Part shown: one piece after another, positions 1 through 9,000 of the stretch
Layout: the number at the start of each line of letters is the position of its first letter
How positions within the stretch are numbered: position 1 is the stretch's first letter
Assembly: GCA_963701675.1 (NCBI GenBank)
Contig: OY969623.1
Coordinates: forward strand, 6,510,001-6,574,000
Direction of reading: 5' to 3'
DNA: 64,000 nucleotides
Source: G963701675 sp963701675
GTDB lineage: Bacteria; Planctomycetota; Planctomycetia; Gemmatales; Gemmataceae
Position numbers and translations under genes: made by a program
Notes under the pieces: generated by a model
Database searches by the model: none
The model's input: only the letters and a program-made list of their open reading frames with translations
What the model was told of the DNA's origin: nothing

Positions 1-634
1 ACGCATAATTCCCCACGACCAGATCGGCGATGCCATCCTCGTTCCAATCATCCACCGCCACGGCATCCGGAAAAGTGCCGGCGGCGTAATCCGTCCGCGG
101 TTTGAAAGTGCCGTCTCCACGGCCGAGGAACACACTGATCGAATCGCTGAAGCGATTGACCGTCACTAAGTCCGTAATCGTGTCGCCGTCTAGATCGGCT
201 GTCGCTACCGCGCGAGGCGTGTCGCCTGAGCCATAACTGACCGCGAGCGAAAACGAACCGTCACCGTTGCCCAGTAGGACGCGAACAAGATCCGAGCCTT
301 CGTTCGTCACCGCGAGATCGAGTTTCGCGTCGCCGTTGAAATCGGCAATGGCGATGCTGTTGGGATCGGTCCCGGCGCTGTAGTCGGTCTTCGGAGTAAA
401 CGAACCGTTGCCGTCACCCAATAGAATGCTCACCGTACTTCCAACGAAGTTGGCGATGGCAAGGTCCGGCGCACCATCGGTATCGAAATCGGCGACAGCC
501 ACCGCACGGGCCTCAACCCCGGCCGTATGTGATGTTGCGCCGAAGAAACTCGGCACGTCGCGACGTTCCAATGCTTCCAAGAATAGCCGCTGTGTCCGGA
601 ACACTTTCGCGAGTCGAGAAATGCTGCGAGTCAC
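1..634 (-). CDS. FG-GAP propeller protein, N-terminal part (cut by window edge)
   Basis: This is the start of a predicted extracellular FG-GAP repeat protein; 211 codons are visible and the frame is open to the window edge. The N-terminus is basic and is followed by LEALERRDVPSFF, the motif shared with the neighbouring paralogues. Four calcium-loop repeats are present, for example DFNGDAKLD and DLDGDTITD. I chose the GTG at 634 because a GGAGGA ribosome site lies eight bases upstream and the protein then begins MTRS like its paralogues. An in-frame ATG at 649 would add five residues but would overlap that ribosome site. No FRR box is seen in the visible repeats. The final repeat number cannot be known, but the neighbours predict 14 or 21. 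Confidence 0.85.
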   Translation of the reverse strand, partial: MTRSISRLAKVFRTQRLFLEALERRDVPSFFGATSHTAGVEARAVAVADFDTDGAPDLAIANFVGSTVSILLGDGNGSFTPKTDYSAGTDPNSIAIADFNGDAKLDLAVTNEGSDLVRVLLGNGDGSFSLAVSYGSGDTPRAVATADLDGDTITDLVTVNRFSDSISVFLGRGDGTFKPRTDYAAGTFPDAVAVDDWNEDGIADLVVGNYA

Positions 635-641
635 CTGAAAG

Positions 642-647
642 TCCTCC
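642..647 (-). promoter_or_regulatory. Ribosome binding site choosing the GTG start at 634
   Basis: GGAGGA lies eight bases before the GTG. It overlaps the alternative in-frame ATG at 649, which favours the GTG. Confidence 0.6.
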
Positions 648-660
648 ATTTAGGTTGATG

Positions 661-691
661 CTTAGTCGCCGTTCTGCGAGCGGCGGCTAAG
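661..691. repeat. REP-like palindrome between two propeller genes
   Basis: An imperfect inverted repeat: CTTAG-T-CGCCG pairs with CGGCG-G-CTAAG across a nine-base loop. It lies between the stop at 696 and the start at 634. It resembles the palindrome at 19922-19960, which has the same CGCTCGCAGA core. It could act as a terminator or RNA-stabilising hairpin, but it has no following T-run. Confidence 0.55.
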
Positions 692-695
692 CCAA

Positions 696-3062
696 TTAGG
701 TCAACTCCGTCGAAAACAAATCCAACGCCCGATCAATCGTTTCAGGATGCGCGATGCGGGCAATATGGCGCGATGCGTAAGTCGTTCGGGGCGTAATCAC
801 TGCTTCGTGCACGCCTACGGCGCGGTGGTGAACTGTCGGTGTCGTCTCGAGCCGCGTTGGATTGAGGACTGTATCGCCGACAAGGGGTGGCGTGGACGGC
901 CGCGGCCCGTCGTCGATCGGCAGCGGCGGCCAGTCGGCGGCATTTAGCATAATTGCGATCTTGCCAATGTAGGCGCCGCTGTAGTTACTCGTGGCCACGA
1001 CATCGGGGAACGCATCACCGTTGAAATCAGCGATTGCCAGGTCGTCGCTGTCGGGTTGATACGTTATTCCTGCCTGGAACGTCCCGTCGCCCTTTCCGAG
1101 GAACACGATAGTCCCCGATGCACCGGCAACGGCTAGATCTACGGCGCCGTCCAAATTGAAGTCGGCGACGGTGATTTCAAGCGGATCTTTGCCGGCGGCG
1201 TAACTGACGGGCTGTTGGTATTGGCCGTTTCCGATGCCCAGAACAATACTGATCGTGCCGGACGTCATCCAATTGGCGACGACAAAATCAATGTTGCCAT
1301 CCCGATTGAGGTCCGAAGCCATCATGGAGCGCGGTGAAGGGCCGGCATTATAAACACTCGGCATGTTACCGAATGTGCCATCGCCGCCTCCCCACAGCAC
1401 ATGGAATGTCGAAAAAGTATAATGGCTAGTCACAACATCCAAGAAGCCATCGCCGTTGGCGTCCTGTGCCAAAACGCTATTCGGATTATTTTCCGTCGGA
1501 TATCTCACTTGAGGCTTGAACGTGCCATTCCCGTTGCCCAACAGCACGCTCACGTCGTCACTGTCACTGTTTGACGTGGCCACATCCAGGCTACCGTCGC
1601 CGTTAAAATCAGCCACCGCGATCGCGTTGGGCCAGTTGCCCACGCTGAATTCGGTCCTTGGTCTCAACGTGCCGTCGCCGTTGCCTAAGAATAGGCTGAC
1701 TTTCGCTATCTCCGTGTTCGCAATCACTACGTCGAGGACGGCATCGCCATCAAAATCCGCCACTTGCAAATCGGTTGGACTGTTTCCCGGCGCGTATGAT
1801 ACGGGGGACATGAGAATGCCGCCGGCTTGTGCGATGAAGACGTATAACAGGTCGTTTGAGCGGTCGGACACAATCAGGTCGCTGTCGCCGTCGCCGTCCA
1901 TATCAGCGGCGGCGACGTCTTCCGGCGCCTCAACCACGGCGGTGGACGCGATGGCGGCGAAGGCACCGGCGGTTAGCGTACGCAGGACGGTTACGGTGTT
2001 ATCACCGGAGTTGGCAGTAACTACGTCTTCCTTGCCATCGCCGTCAACGTCAGCAGTCGTCGCCGCCGCCGGTCTCTGACCGACCACGTAGGCTTCACCG
2101 ATTCGGAAAGTTCCGTCGCCGTTACCCAGCAACAACCCCATAGTGCCGGGATAGGTCCAATCGAAATTACTGACCGTCACATCTTGGTTGCCGTCAGCGT
2201 TGAAGTCGCTCATCGCGATGCAAACGGGTTCCTCGTCAACGAGCGTGGTGAGCGCCGGCTGAAACGTGCCATCGCCATTGCCTAACAAGGTGCTCAGTGT
2301 GGCGGTGTCTTCGTTGGGTACGGCGAAGTCGGGAATCGCGTCGTTGTTGAAGTCTCCGATTTGCAAGGCCGACGCGTATCCATTGGTTGCAAAAGAAGTC
2401 GGAGCGCCAAACGTGCCGTTGCCGTTATTCAACGACACCGTCACATGCTTGAAAAAGGTATTGGCTACGACCAGATCGGGGTGACCGTCATCGTTGAAAT
2501 CCGCAGCCGTTATGAATTCCGGACCGGCGCCGACCGGTAGGCTGCCTGACAGTTGTAATTGGCCGGAACCTTGGTTCAAAAGGATGCTGATGGTCCCGTA
2601 ATCGTCTGCCGTGGCGACATCCAAATCGCCGTCGCCGTCAAGATCTGCTCCAGTTACGGCACTCGTGCCTAGGCCGGCTGCGAAGCTGACGGGACGTCGG
2701 AACACACCGGTCCCGGATCCCCGCAACAAGCTAACATTGTTGGTGCCGGAGTTGGCCACGACGACATCGACTTTACCGTCGCCGGTGAAATCACCGAGCG
2801 CGAGCGAAGTTGGATCGTTGCCACCCGTCAAAAAACCCTTCGGGGCTGAGTAGGCGCCGCCTGTATTCAGCAGTACGCTTACTGCACCCGGTTTGGACTT
2901 GTGGGTCACGATTAGATCGCTGAGCCCGTCGCCATTCACGTCGGCCGCCGCCAGCGCGGAAGGCGATAGCCCGATGGGGAAGGCGGGCGCGGTGACGAAG
3001 CTCGGCAGGCCCCGCCGTTCTAAGGCTTCCAAAGCCAATCGTCTGCTGCGAACGCGAGTCAT
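696..3062 (-). CDS. FG-GAP propeller protein, 14 repeats, FRR box at repeat 3
   Basis: A 788-residue predicted surface or secreted protein. The start MTRVRSRRLALEALERR leads into GLPSF and then 14 FG-GAP repeats of about 50 residues with calcium loops such as DVNGDGLSD, enough for two seven-bladed propellers. Repeat 3 is preceded by the FRR box (RGSGTGVFRRPVSFAAG, about residues 115-131). The C-terminal tail is complete: NAADWPPLPIDDGPRP near residue 700, a Pro/Thr linker, RHIARIA and final LDLFSTELT. A GGAAG ribosome site precedes the ATG. The IS256-family element ends only 26 bases upstream of the start codon, so the native promoter region has been displaced. Biochemical role is unknown. 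Confidence 0.92.
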   Translation of the reverse strand: MTRVRSRRLALEALERRGLPSFVTAPAFPIGLSPSALAAADVNGDGLSDLIVTHKSKPGAVSVLLNTGGAYSAPKGFLTGGNDPTSLALGDFTGDGKVDVVVANSGTNNVSLLRGSGTGVFRRPVSFAAGLGTSAVTGADLDGDGDLDVATADDYGTISILLNQGSGQLQLSGSLPVGAGPEFITAADFNDDGHPDLVVANTFFKHVTVSLNNGNGTFGAPTSFATNGYASALQIGDFNNDAIPDFAVPNEDTATLSTLLGNGDGTFQPALTTLVDEEPVCIAMSDFNADGNQDVTVSNFDWTYPGTMGLLLGNGDGTFRIGEAYVVGQRPAAATTADVDGDGKEDVVTANSGDNTVTVLRTLTAGAFAAIASTAVVEAPEDVAAADMDGDGDSDLIVSDRSNDLLYVFIAQAGGILMSPVSYAPGNSPTDLQVADFDGDAVLDVVIANTEIAKVSLFLGNGDGTLRPRTEFSVGNWPNAIAVADFNGDGSLDVATSNSDSDDVSVLLGNGNGTFKPQVRYPTENNPNSVLAQDANGDGFLDVVTSHYTFSTFHVLWGGGDGTFGNMPSVYNAGPSPRSMMASDLNRDGNIDFVVANWMTSGTISIVLGIGNGQYQQPVSYAAGKDPLEITVADFNLDGAVDLAVAGASGTIVFLGKGDGTFQAGITYQPDSDDLAIADFNGDAFPDVVATSNYSGAYIGKIAIMLNAADWPPLPIDDGPRPSTPPLVGDTVLNPTRLETTPTVHHRAVGVHEAVITPRTTYASRHIARIAHPETIDRALDLFSTELT

Positions 3063-3079
3063 AGGTGTGCTTCCTTTCT

Positions 3080-3088
3080 GAGCGGCGA
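3080..3088. repeat. Target-site duplication, left copy
   Basis: GAGCGGCGA, identical to 4526-4534 on the far side of the IS element. A nine-base duplication fits the 8-9 base duplications known for IS256-family elements. Confidence 0.92.
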
Positions 3089-3115
3089 GAGATATTCTCG
3101 AATGATGGGTTCTAG
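3089..3115. repeat. IS left terminal inverted repeat
   Basis: It begins GAGATATT and contains TGGGTTC. It matches the reverse complement of 4499-4525 at 22 of 27 positions. Confidence 0.9.
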
Positions 3116-3178
3116 TTGAGAGGGAAAAGGCGGCGTATCCTGCTGGTGATTTGGATTTACTTCATCAGCTGACCCAAC

Positions 3179-3183
3179 GAGGA
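3179..3183 (+). promoter_or_regulatory. Ribosome binding site of the transposase
   Basis: GAGGA lies six bases before the ATG at 3190. This favours that start over the in-frame TTG at 3151. Confidence 0.65.
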
Positions 3184-3189
3184 TACGCC

Positions 3190-4488
3190 ATGAACGAGAC
3201 TACGGCATTCAGTATTGAAAAACCAGAGGTTGGTTCCGTGGATCTGGAAGTGGCCCACTTCCGCGAGCGATTCGAAGGGCGCCGGCTTCTCGATGAGGTG
3301 GTCCACCACGGCGCTCAGCAGATGCTCCAAAAGGCCATTGAGGCCGAGGTCCAGGAGTTTCTCCAGGAGCACCATGGGCGGCGCGATGGCAGAGGTAATC
3401 GCCTGGTCGTTGGCAACGGTCGCAAGCCGACGCGCAAGATCGTGACCGGCGCCGGCGTGTTGGAGATTCAGCAGCCACGCGTGCGGGACAACTCGCCGAA
3501 CCGGGACGAGCGGGTGCAGTTCAGCTCGGCACTGTTGCCTCCGTACCTTCGGCGCAGCAAAGCGATCGAGGAGTTCATTCCCTGGCTTTACCTCAAAGGG
3601 ATTTCCACGGGAGATTTTTCGGAGGTGCTCCAGTCGCTGTTGGGCGAATCTGCCAAGGGGCTGAGTCCGAATGTGATCGTTCGTCTCAAGGAACAGTGGA
3701 CCACGGAGTACGACGAATGGAATCGGCGTGACCTCAGCGGCAAATCGTACGTCTACATTTGGGCCGATGGCATCTACGTCAACGTGCGCCTCGAAGACAC
3801 GGAAAAAAAGCGGCAGTGCATGCTGGTGCTCATGGGCGCGACTGCGGACGGTCACAAAGAACTGATCGCGGTCATGGATGGCTATCGCGAGAGCGAGCAG
3901 AGTTGGTATGAGCTGCTCGTCGATCTGAAGCAACGTGGGTTAACGCTGACCCCGCAGTTGGCGACGGGTGATGGCGCCTTGGGATTCTGGGCGGCCCTTC
4001 GCAAGGTATATCCGGAGACACGGGAACAACGTTGCTGGGTGCACAAGACGGCCAATGTTCTCAACAAGATGCCCCGGAGTGTGCAGCCCCGAGCCAAGGC
4101 TGATCTCCATGAAATCTGGTTGGCGGAGACGCGGGAAGCGGCCAACCAAGCGTTCGACAAGTTCCTCGCCAAATATCAGGCGAAGTACGAAGAAGCCTGG
4201 GAATGCTTGCGGAAGGACCGTGAGGTGTTGTTGGCCTTCTACGACTTCCCGGCGGAGCACTGGAAACATCTGCGAACGACGAATCCGATCGAATCGACAT
4301 TCGCGACGATTCGTCTTCGCCACCGAAGAACGAAAGGGAGCGGTACGCGGAAAACGAGCTTAGCGATGATGTTCAAGTTGGCCCAGGCCGCTCAAAAGCG
4401 ATGGCGACGGCTCAATGGCCATGAGCACCTGGCACCGCTTCTTCAAGGAAAGATTTTTGTCGACGGAGTATTGCAGGAAGCCGCCTGA
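3190..4488 (+). CDS. IS256-family (mutator-type) transposase
   Basis: A 432-residue DDE transposase that would cut and join DNA at the terminal repeats of its own element. The three catalytic acidic residues can be placed by context: Asp in WADGIYVNV, Asp in ATGDGALGFW, and Glu in TTNPIESTF, the last being the usual IS256-family NPIE motif. The N-terminal third (EVQEFLQEHHGRRDGRGNR, then GNGRKPTRKI) is the expected DNA-binding part. QRCWVHKTANVLNKMP just after the second Asp is also characteristic. Length matches the family and no frameshift or stop interrupts it, so it is probably active. A TTG at 3151 would add 13 residues but lacks a ribosome site. Confidence 0.96.
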   Translation: MNETTAFSIEKPEVGSVDLEVAHFRERFEGRRLLDEVVHHGAQQMLQKAIEAEVQEFLQEHHGRRDGRGNRLVVGNGRKPTRKIVTGAGVLEIQQPRVRDNSPNRDERVQFSSALLPPYLRRSKAIEEFIPWLYLKGISTGDFSEVLQSLLGESAKGLSPNVIVRLKEQWTTEYDEWNRRDLSGKSYVYIWADGIYVNVRLEDTEKKRQCMLVLMGATADGHKELIAVMDGYRESEQSWYELLVDLKQRGLTLTPQLATGDGALGFWAALRKVYPETREQRCWVHKTANVLNKMPRSVQPRAKADLHEIWLAETREAANQAFDKFLAKYQAKYEEAWECLRKDREVLLAFYDFPAEHWKHLRTTNPIESTFATIRLRHRRTKGSGTRKTSLAMMFKLAQAAQKRWRRLNGHEHLAPLLQGKIFVDGVLQEAA

Positions 4489-4498
4489 TCCCGGATTC

Positions 4499-4525
4499 CT
4501 GGAACCCAAGATTTGACAATATCTC
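4499..4525. repeat. IS right terminal inverted repeat
   Basis: It ends ATATCTC and contains GAACCCA. It is the imperfect inverse of 3089-3115. Confidence 0.9.
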
Positions 4526-4534
4526 GAGCGGCGA
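4526..4534. repeat. Target-site duplication, right copy
   Basis: GAGCGGCGA, identical to 3080-3088. Confidence 0.92.
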
Positions 4535-4553
4535 TCGCTAGCCCGCTTTAGCG
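4535..4553. repeat. Short inverted repeat beside the IS
   Basis: CGCTA and TAGCG arms flank an eight-base loop just after the stop of the beta-helix gene. It may be a remnant REP or weak terminator hairpin that marked the insertion site. Confidence 0.3.
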
Positions 4554-4561
4554 TCACCGTT

Positions 4562-6043
4562 TCAATCCCAATCCGCCGTGATCAAAATCGAGGAATGGAA
4601 ATAGCGCGCTCCCGGTGGTAAGTTGGTGCTCTGTACCTCAAACGCTCCGATATCTACGGCCCCGTTTACCACACGTGGAAAACCGGGGCCGCGTTGGTCG
4701 AAATCGGGGATGTCGAACGTATTAATGCCTGCATCGATGGCCGGGCTGCCGGGCAGTAACGCCACCGTCAGCGTGGTTCCGCCGTTATCGTCGAGGGAGC
4801 CGAGCATCGGTTCGACATCGAGCATGTCGCTCTCGGCGAAGCCATTCACTCCATTACCGCTGCGGAATATGTTGAACCCGGAACCTTTCAGGGTCCCGCT
4901 ATAGTCAGGTCCGTACATTGGAAAATCGGTGACGGTGTTATGTGCGACGATCGAGTTGTACATGTACAGGTCGCCGTAGATGCCGCCGCCATACGCGTAC
5001 TCCGAAGCTTTGGCGAGGTTTGTTGTGATCGTCGAGTGCTTGACGACGACATTCGGGCAGTCCGCATAGATTCCTCCTCCACCACTAAAGTCTGCGTGTT
5101 CACTGCTGGTGGCGTCGTTTTCGGTGATCGTGCTGTTAAGAATCTGAGTAGACGTCGCGGTGCAGGCGGAATAAATGCCACCACCCAATGCGAGGGCCCA
5201 CCCGCCTCCGTTTGGTGAATCGATGGCGCTATTGCGGATGACGGCGCTGCTGTCCACCGTCAACGTTCCGCTAGTGTATATTCCGCCGCCGTAGCTGTAC
5301 GACAATGAGTTGCCGCTCGAGGATTCACCGTCATTATTGGAAATCGTGCTGAAGCGAATGGTTGCGGTCCCGCCTTGGGCATTATGGAAGCCACCACCCG
5401 CGATGCGGCCGTAGGAATATGCATAGTTGCCGTTGATCTGGCTATGCTCAACTGTCAGGTTGCCGAGGTTAAACACGCCGCCGCCACCGAAATAGTGAGC
5501 AGGCGGTGTGACTTGCGAATCAAGGCGATTATCATCGATGCGGCTGTTGTAAACTTCAAGTTGACCGGCATTGTACACGCCGCCGCCTTGTTCCTTGCCT
5601 GAGTTAAATGCAACCGCCACATCATCGAGTAACAGCGTGCCCTGATTGTAAATGCCGCCGCCTACCGTCTCGGACCCGTTGGTGACAGTCAAACCTCTAA
5701 TGCTGACCGTCCCCCCCGCAACGGTGAAGATTCGATAGTTACCAGTCGTGTCCCGTCGCACAACCAAAAGACTTGCGCCCGGTCCTTGGATATCCACGTC
5801 TGATGCCAGGTCGGGAAGTACTCCGGTAAGGTTGATCGTCCCCGTCACGGAAAAGTCGATTACGTCCGGGCCGGGCTCGTCGTTCACCTTGTTGATACAG
5901 TAGCGCAGGTCGCCGCGAAAACCCTTGCCCACGCCCATGTCGGTAAGCCGTGTAACATGGCATGTCGCGAGGAGTCGCCGCTCCTCCAACGGTTCGAGAT
6001 GCAGCCGCACCGCGCCGCGAATGTTTCTATGACTCGCATTCAT
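4562..6043 (-). CDS. Right-handed beta-helix protein with choice-of-anchor Q-like end
   Basis: A 493-residue predicted extracellular protein. RLHLEPLEERRLLA is the planctomycete N-terminal motif, followed by a CSLREA-like segment (VGKGFRGDLRYCINK). About ten short turns with GGGIYNQGTLLL-type motifs follow, typical of right-handed parallel beta-helices. Near the C-terminus, GSPAIDAG, DQRGPGFPR and DIGAFE are the choice-of-anchor Q signature. I placed the start at the ATG at 6043, with GGGAGGA upstream, because the longer frame to 6199 would run into the preceding gene. Close paralogues lie at 37134-38648 and 38660-39868. Such folds often bind or cleave polysaccharide, but no catalytic residues are recognised here. 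Confidence 0.9.
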   Translation of the reverse strand: MNASHRNIRGAVRLHLEPLEERRLLATCHVTRLTDMGVGKGFRGDLRYCINKVNDEPGPDVIDFSVTGTINLTGVLPDLASDVDIQGPGASLLVVRRDTTGNYRIFTVAGGTVSIRGLTVTNGSETVGGGIYNQGTLLLDDVAVAFNSGKEQGGGVYNAGQLEVYNSRIDDNRLDSQVTPPAHYFGGGGVFNLGNLTVEHSQINGNYAYSYGRIAGGGFHNAQGGTATIRFSTISNNDGESSSGNSLSYSYGGGIYTSGTLTVDSSAVIRNSAIDSPNGGGWALALGGGIYSACTATSTQILNSTITENDATSSEHADFSGGGGIYADCPNVVVKHSTITTNLAKASEYAYGGGIYGDLYMYNSIVAHNTVTDFPMYGPDYSGTLKGSGFNIFRSGNGVNGFAESDMLDVEPMLGSLDDNGGTTLTVALLPGSPAIDAGINTFDIPDFDQRGPGFPRVVNGAVDIGAFEVQSTNLPPGARYFHSSILITADWD

Positions 6044-6050
6044 CGTTCGT

Positions 6051-6057
6051 TCCTCCC
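6051..6057 (-). promoter_or_regulatory. Ribosome binding site choosing the 6043 start
   Basis: GGGAGGA lies seven bases before the ATG at 6043. This places the start 26 bases after the stop of the preceding propeller gene. Confidence 0.65.
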
Positions 6058-6068
6058 ATCCTAGAGCG

Positions 6069-9000
6069 TCAAGCTTCGAGAGACGCGTCGGCTGACACCG
6101 AAGGAGCTTCGTCGAAAAAAAGGCCCTGCGCTTTCGATGGCGCGATACGGGCGATGCGGCGCGGGCTGAGTTTCGGCCGTGGCGGGATCGTCGCTTCATC
6201 TACTGCCACGGCTACGGCGCGATCGCGAATTGTCGGTGCCGTCGCGACCGGCGTTGGATCGAGGACTGTATCGCCGACAATTGGTAGCATGGACGGCCGT
6301 GGCCCGTCGCCGATTGGCAGTGGCGCCCAGTCGGCGCCGTTGTAGAGGATGCACAAGCCGTCATCGGTGTCGGTGAGGAGATCGGGGAAGCCGTCGCCGT
6401 TGAAATCGTGGACGAGCAACGCCCTTGCGTTCCTGCCGACGACATAGCTAAGCGGCGCTTGGAGTGAGCCATCGCCGTTTCCGATCAACACGGTGAGGCG
6501 CCCGCCCGTGGCCTCATTCGACACCGCTACATCCAGCTTGCCGTCCTGATTGAAGTCGGCGAGGACGACCGTTTTCGGCGCTTCGCCGGCGCTATAGCCG
6601 ACCGGAGCTTGGAATGTGCCGTTGCCGTTGCCGATAAGCACCGTCGCCTGGCCCGTGTAGTTGGCCACGACCAAGTCCAATTTCCCGTCGCCGTTCAAGT
6701 CGCCTTTTTCAATGGACCGAGGACTCGATCCGGCCGCGAAGCTCAACACGCGGCGGAAGAAACCGGTTCCTGTACCCCGCCACACGGAGACGCTGTTGCT
6801 GCCTTCATTAGAAACGGCCAGGTCGAGCCGACCGTCGCCATTGAAATCCGCGATCGTCACATCGGAGGGGTTGGCGCCGACCACGAAAGTGAGCGGCGGA
6901 TTGAAAACGCCGTTGCCTTTGCTGATGAGCACGGTGACCGAGCCGTTGACGGCGTTATTCGTGATCACCAGATCAGCGAAGCCGTCGTTGTTAAAGTCAC
7001 CTGACGCCACCGAATTCGGGTCCGTGCCGGCCGCGTGATTCACGGGCGCCGCAAACGTGGCGTTCGGGCGGCCGAACGCCACGAAGAACCTGGCGTCGTC
7101 GGGCGCAAAAAGGTCCAACCTGCCGTCGTTGTTGAAATCGGCCGACTTCACGTCTTGTTGCCCACCGCCCGTGAAGTACTTGATTCGCGGCTCGAATGTG
7201 CCGTCGCCCTTTCCCAAGAACACACTAATCACTCCCGCGCTGCTTGAGATGGCCATGTCGACACGGCCATCGCCGTTGAAGTCGGCCGCGTGCCCACCCC
7301 ATGAATTCGGCGCGGAGTAAAAGACCAGGGGCTGGAAGGTCGCGTCGCCGTTGCCGAGCAACACTCTTACGCCACCCGTGTTGGTATTCTCCATGAATGC
7401 CAGGTCGGCATTTCCGTCAGTGTTGAAGTCCGCGGTCAGCATCCGAATTGGATCAGGACCAACCGGGTAATCGAGTTTCGTGGGAAACGTTCCGTCGCCC
7501 GCGCCGAGATAGATGCTCGTGGTTTCGAAGCCGCCGTTGGCAGTGGAGATGTCGATGTTGCCGTCGTTGTTGAAGTCGGCGACCACGACGTCGTACGGCT
7601 GCGAGTTGGGGACGTAACCATATGTCACGGGCAGTTGGAAGGTGCCGTCGCCATTACTCAGGAACACGTCGATGGACGACGTATTCTGGCCGCACGTTAC
7701 GACGTCGTCATCGCCGTCATGATCAAAATCGGCGACGGCAACGCCGTGAAGATTCGCGGTAGTGGATCCGTAGTACACGACCGGGAAGAAAGTGCCGTCG
7801 CCTCGGTTCATGAGAATCGCCAAGAACCCGGTGGCCAACCAATTCGTTGCAACCGCCAAATCGGTGAAGCCGTCGCCGTTAAAGTCACCGCGCTCGAGGT
7901 CAAACGGGCCGTTCACGGCATAGTCGGTCGGATCGGCGAATAAGCCATCGCCATTTCCCAGATAGACGCGCACCTTGCCTCCCCCGATTATCGCGGCATC
8001 CGTTTCGCCGTCCGCATCGTAGTCGGCGAGTACCGCAACGTTTTTCGAGCTAGTCGGCGACCCGTAGTTGGTTGCGAACACGAAACCGCCGCCGGCCGCG
8101 CCGAGCAAGGCCGTGCCGGTATCGTCGAAATTGGTGCTTCCGTTATAAACGACATCGATATCCGGCAGGCCGTCGGCGTTGAAATCACTGGTCACGGCCG
8201 CGACCGTGTTGTTGCCGACGAAATAGCTTGCCGGCGCGCCAAACTGGCCCCCGCCGAGGCCGGGCGCGACTTGGATCACAGAGCCGGAATTCAGTCCGAT
8301 ATCGATTTCGCCGTCGGCCGTGTAATCCGCCAACATTATTTCCGCACCGTCAACGTTGAGGAGGACCGCGGCTTGAAAAGTTCCACTGGGTGATCCGAGA
8401 AGAACGTTCACGGAATTGCCACTGTCGTCGGCAGCGACAAGATCGACGTTACTGTCGCCGTTGAGATCGGTGACGGCAACCGCACGCATCGATGCGCCGC
8501 TGACATAAGTCACGGGCGGCTGAAGCGTGCCGTCACCGTTACCGAGCAACACGAGCAGCTTGATCGTATTCGGATTGGTGACGACTACATCGAGATCGCC
8601 ATCCGAGTTGAAGTCGGCCGACGCAATCGAAACCGGCTTGGCGCCGGCCGGGGATGTCAGTGGGAGCGCGAAGCTGCCGTTGCCGTTGCCCAGCAGGATG
8701 CCGACGGTCCCGGACGGATTGTAGTTGGCGGTGGCGAGATCGAGATCGCCGTCATTATCAAAATCTCCGGTGGACAGGGCGATGGCCGCCCCGCCGGCGC
8801 TGTAGGAGACCGGCGTAGCGAACGTGCCGTCGCCGTTGCCCATGAGCACACTAACGTGAGCGGGGAACGGATTCGCCGTGACTAGGTCGATATCGCCGTC
8901 CGCGTTGACGTCCTTGGCAGCGACGGCATATGGGAACGGGTCCACAGTGAAATCGATGGGAGTACTGAAGCTCCCATTACCGTTCCCCAGATACACTCTC

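Larger units (their letters stand above)
3089..4525 (+). mobile_element. Complete IS256-family insertion sequence, 1437 bp
   Basis: The element is bounded by 27-base imperfect terminal inverted repeats and flanked by a perfect nine-base duplication (GAGCGGCGA at 3080-3088 and 4526-4534). It encodes one intact transposase on the plus strand, opposite to every other gene here. Size, ends and target duplication all fit IS256. Intact ends, an intact gene and an unmutated duplication suggest recent insertion. It sits between the beta-helix gene ending at 4562 and the propeller gene starting at 3062, within the 5-prime leader of the latter. Confidence 0.95.

Noticed and set aside
3157..3933. Minus-strand frame of 258 codons inside the IS element
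   Set aside because: It is antisense to the intact transposase and shows no domain of its own.
4562..6043. Pectate lyase or other polysaccharide-cleaving enzyme
   Set aside because: The beta-helix pattern alone fits, but no catalytic arginine or calcium-binding aspartate set of those enzyme families could be placed.
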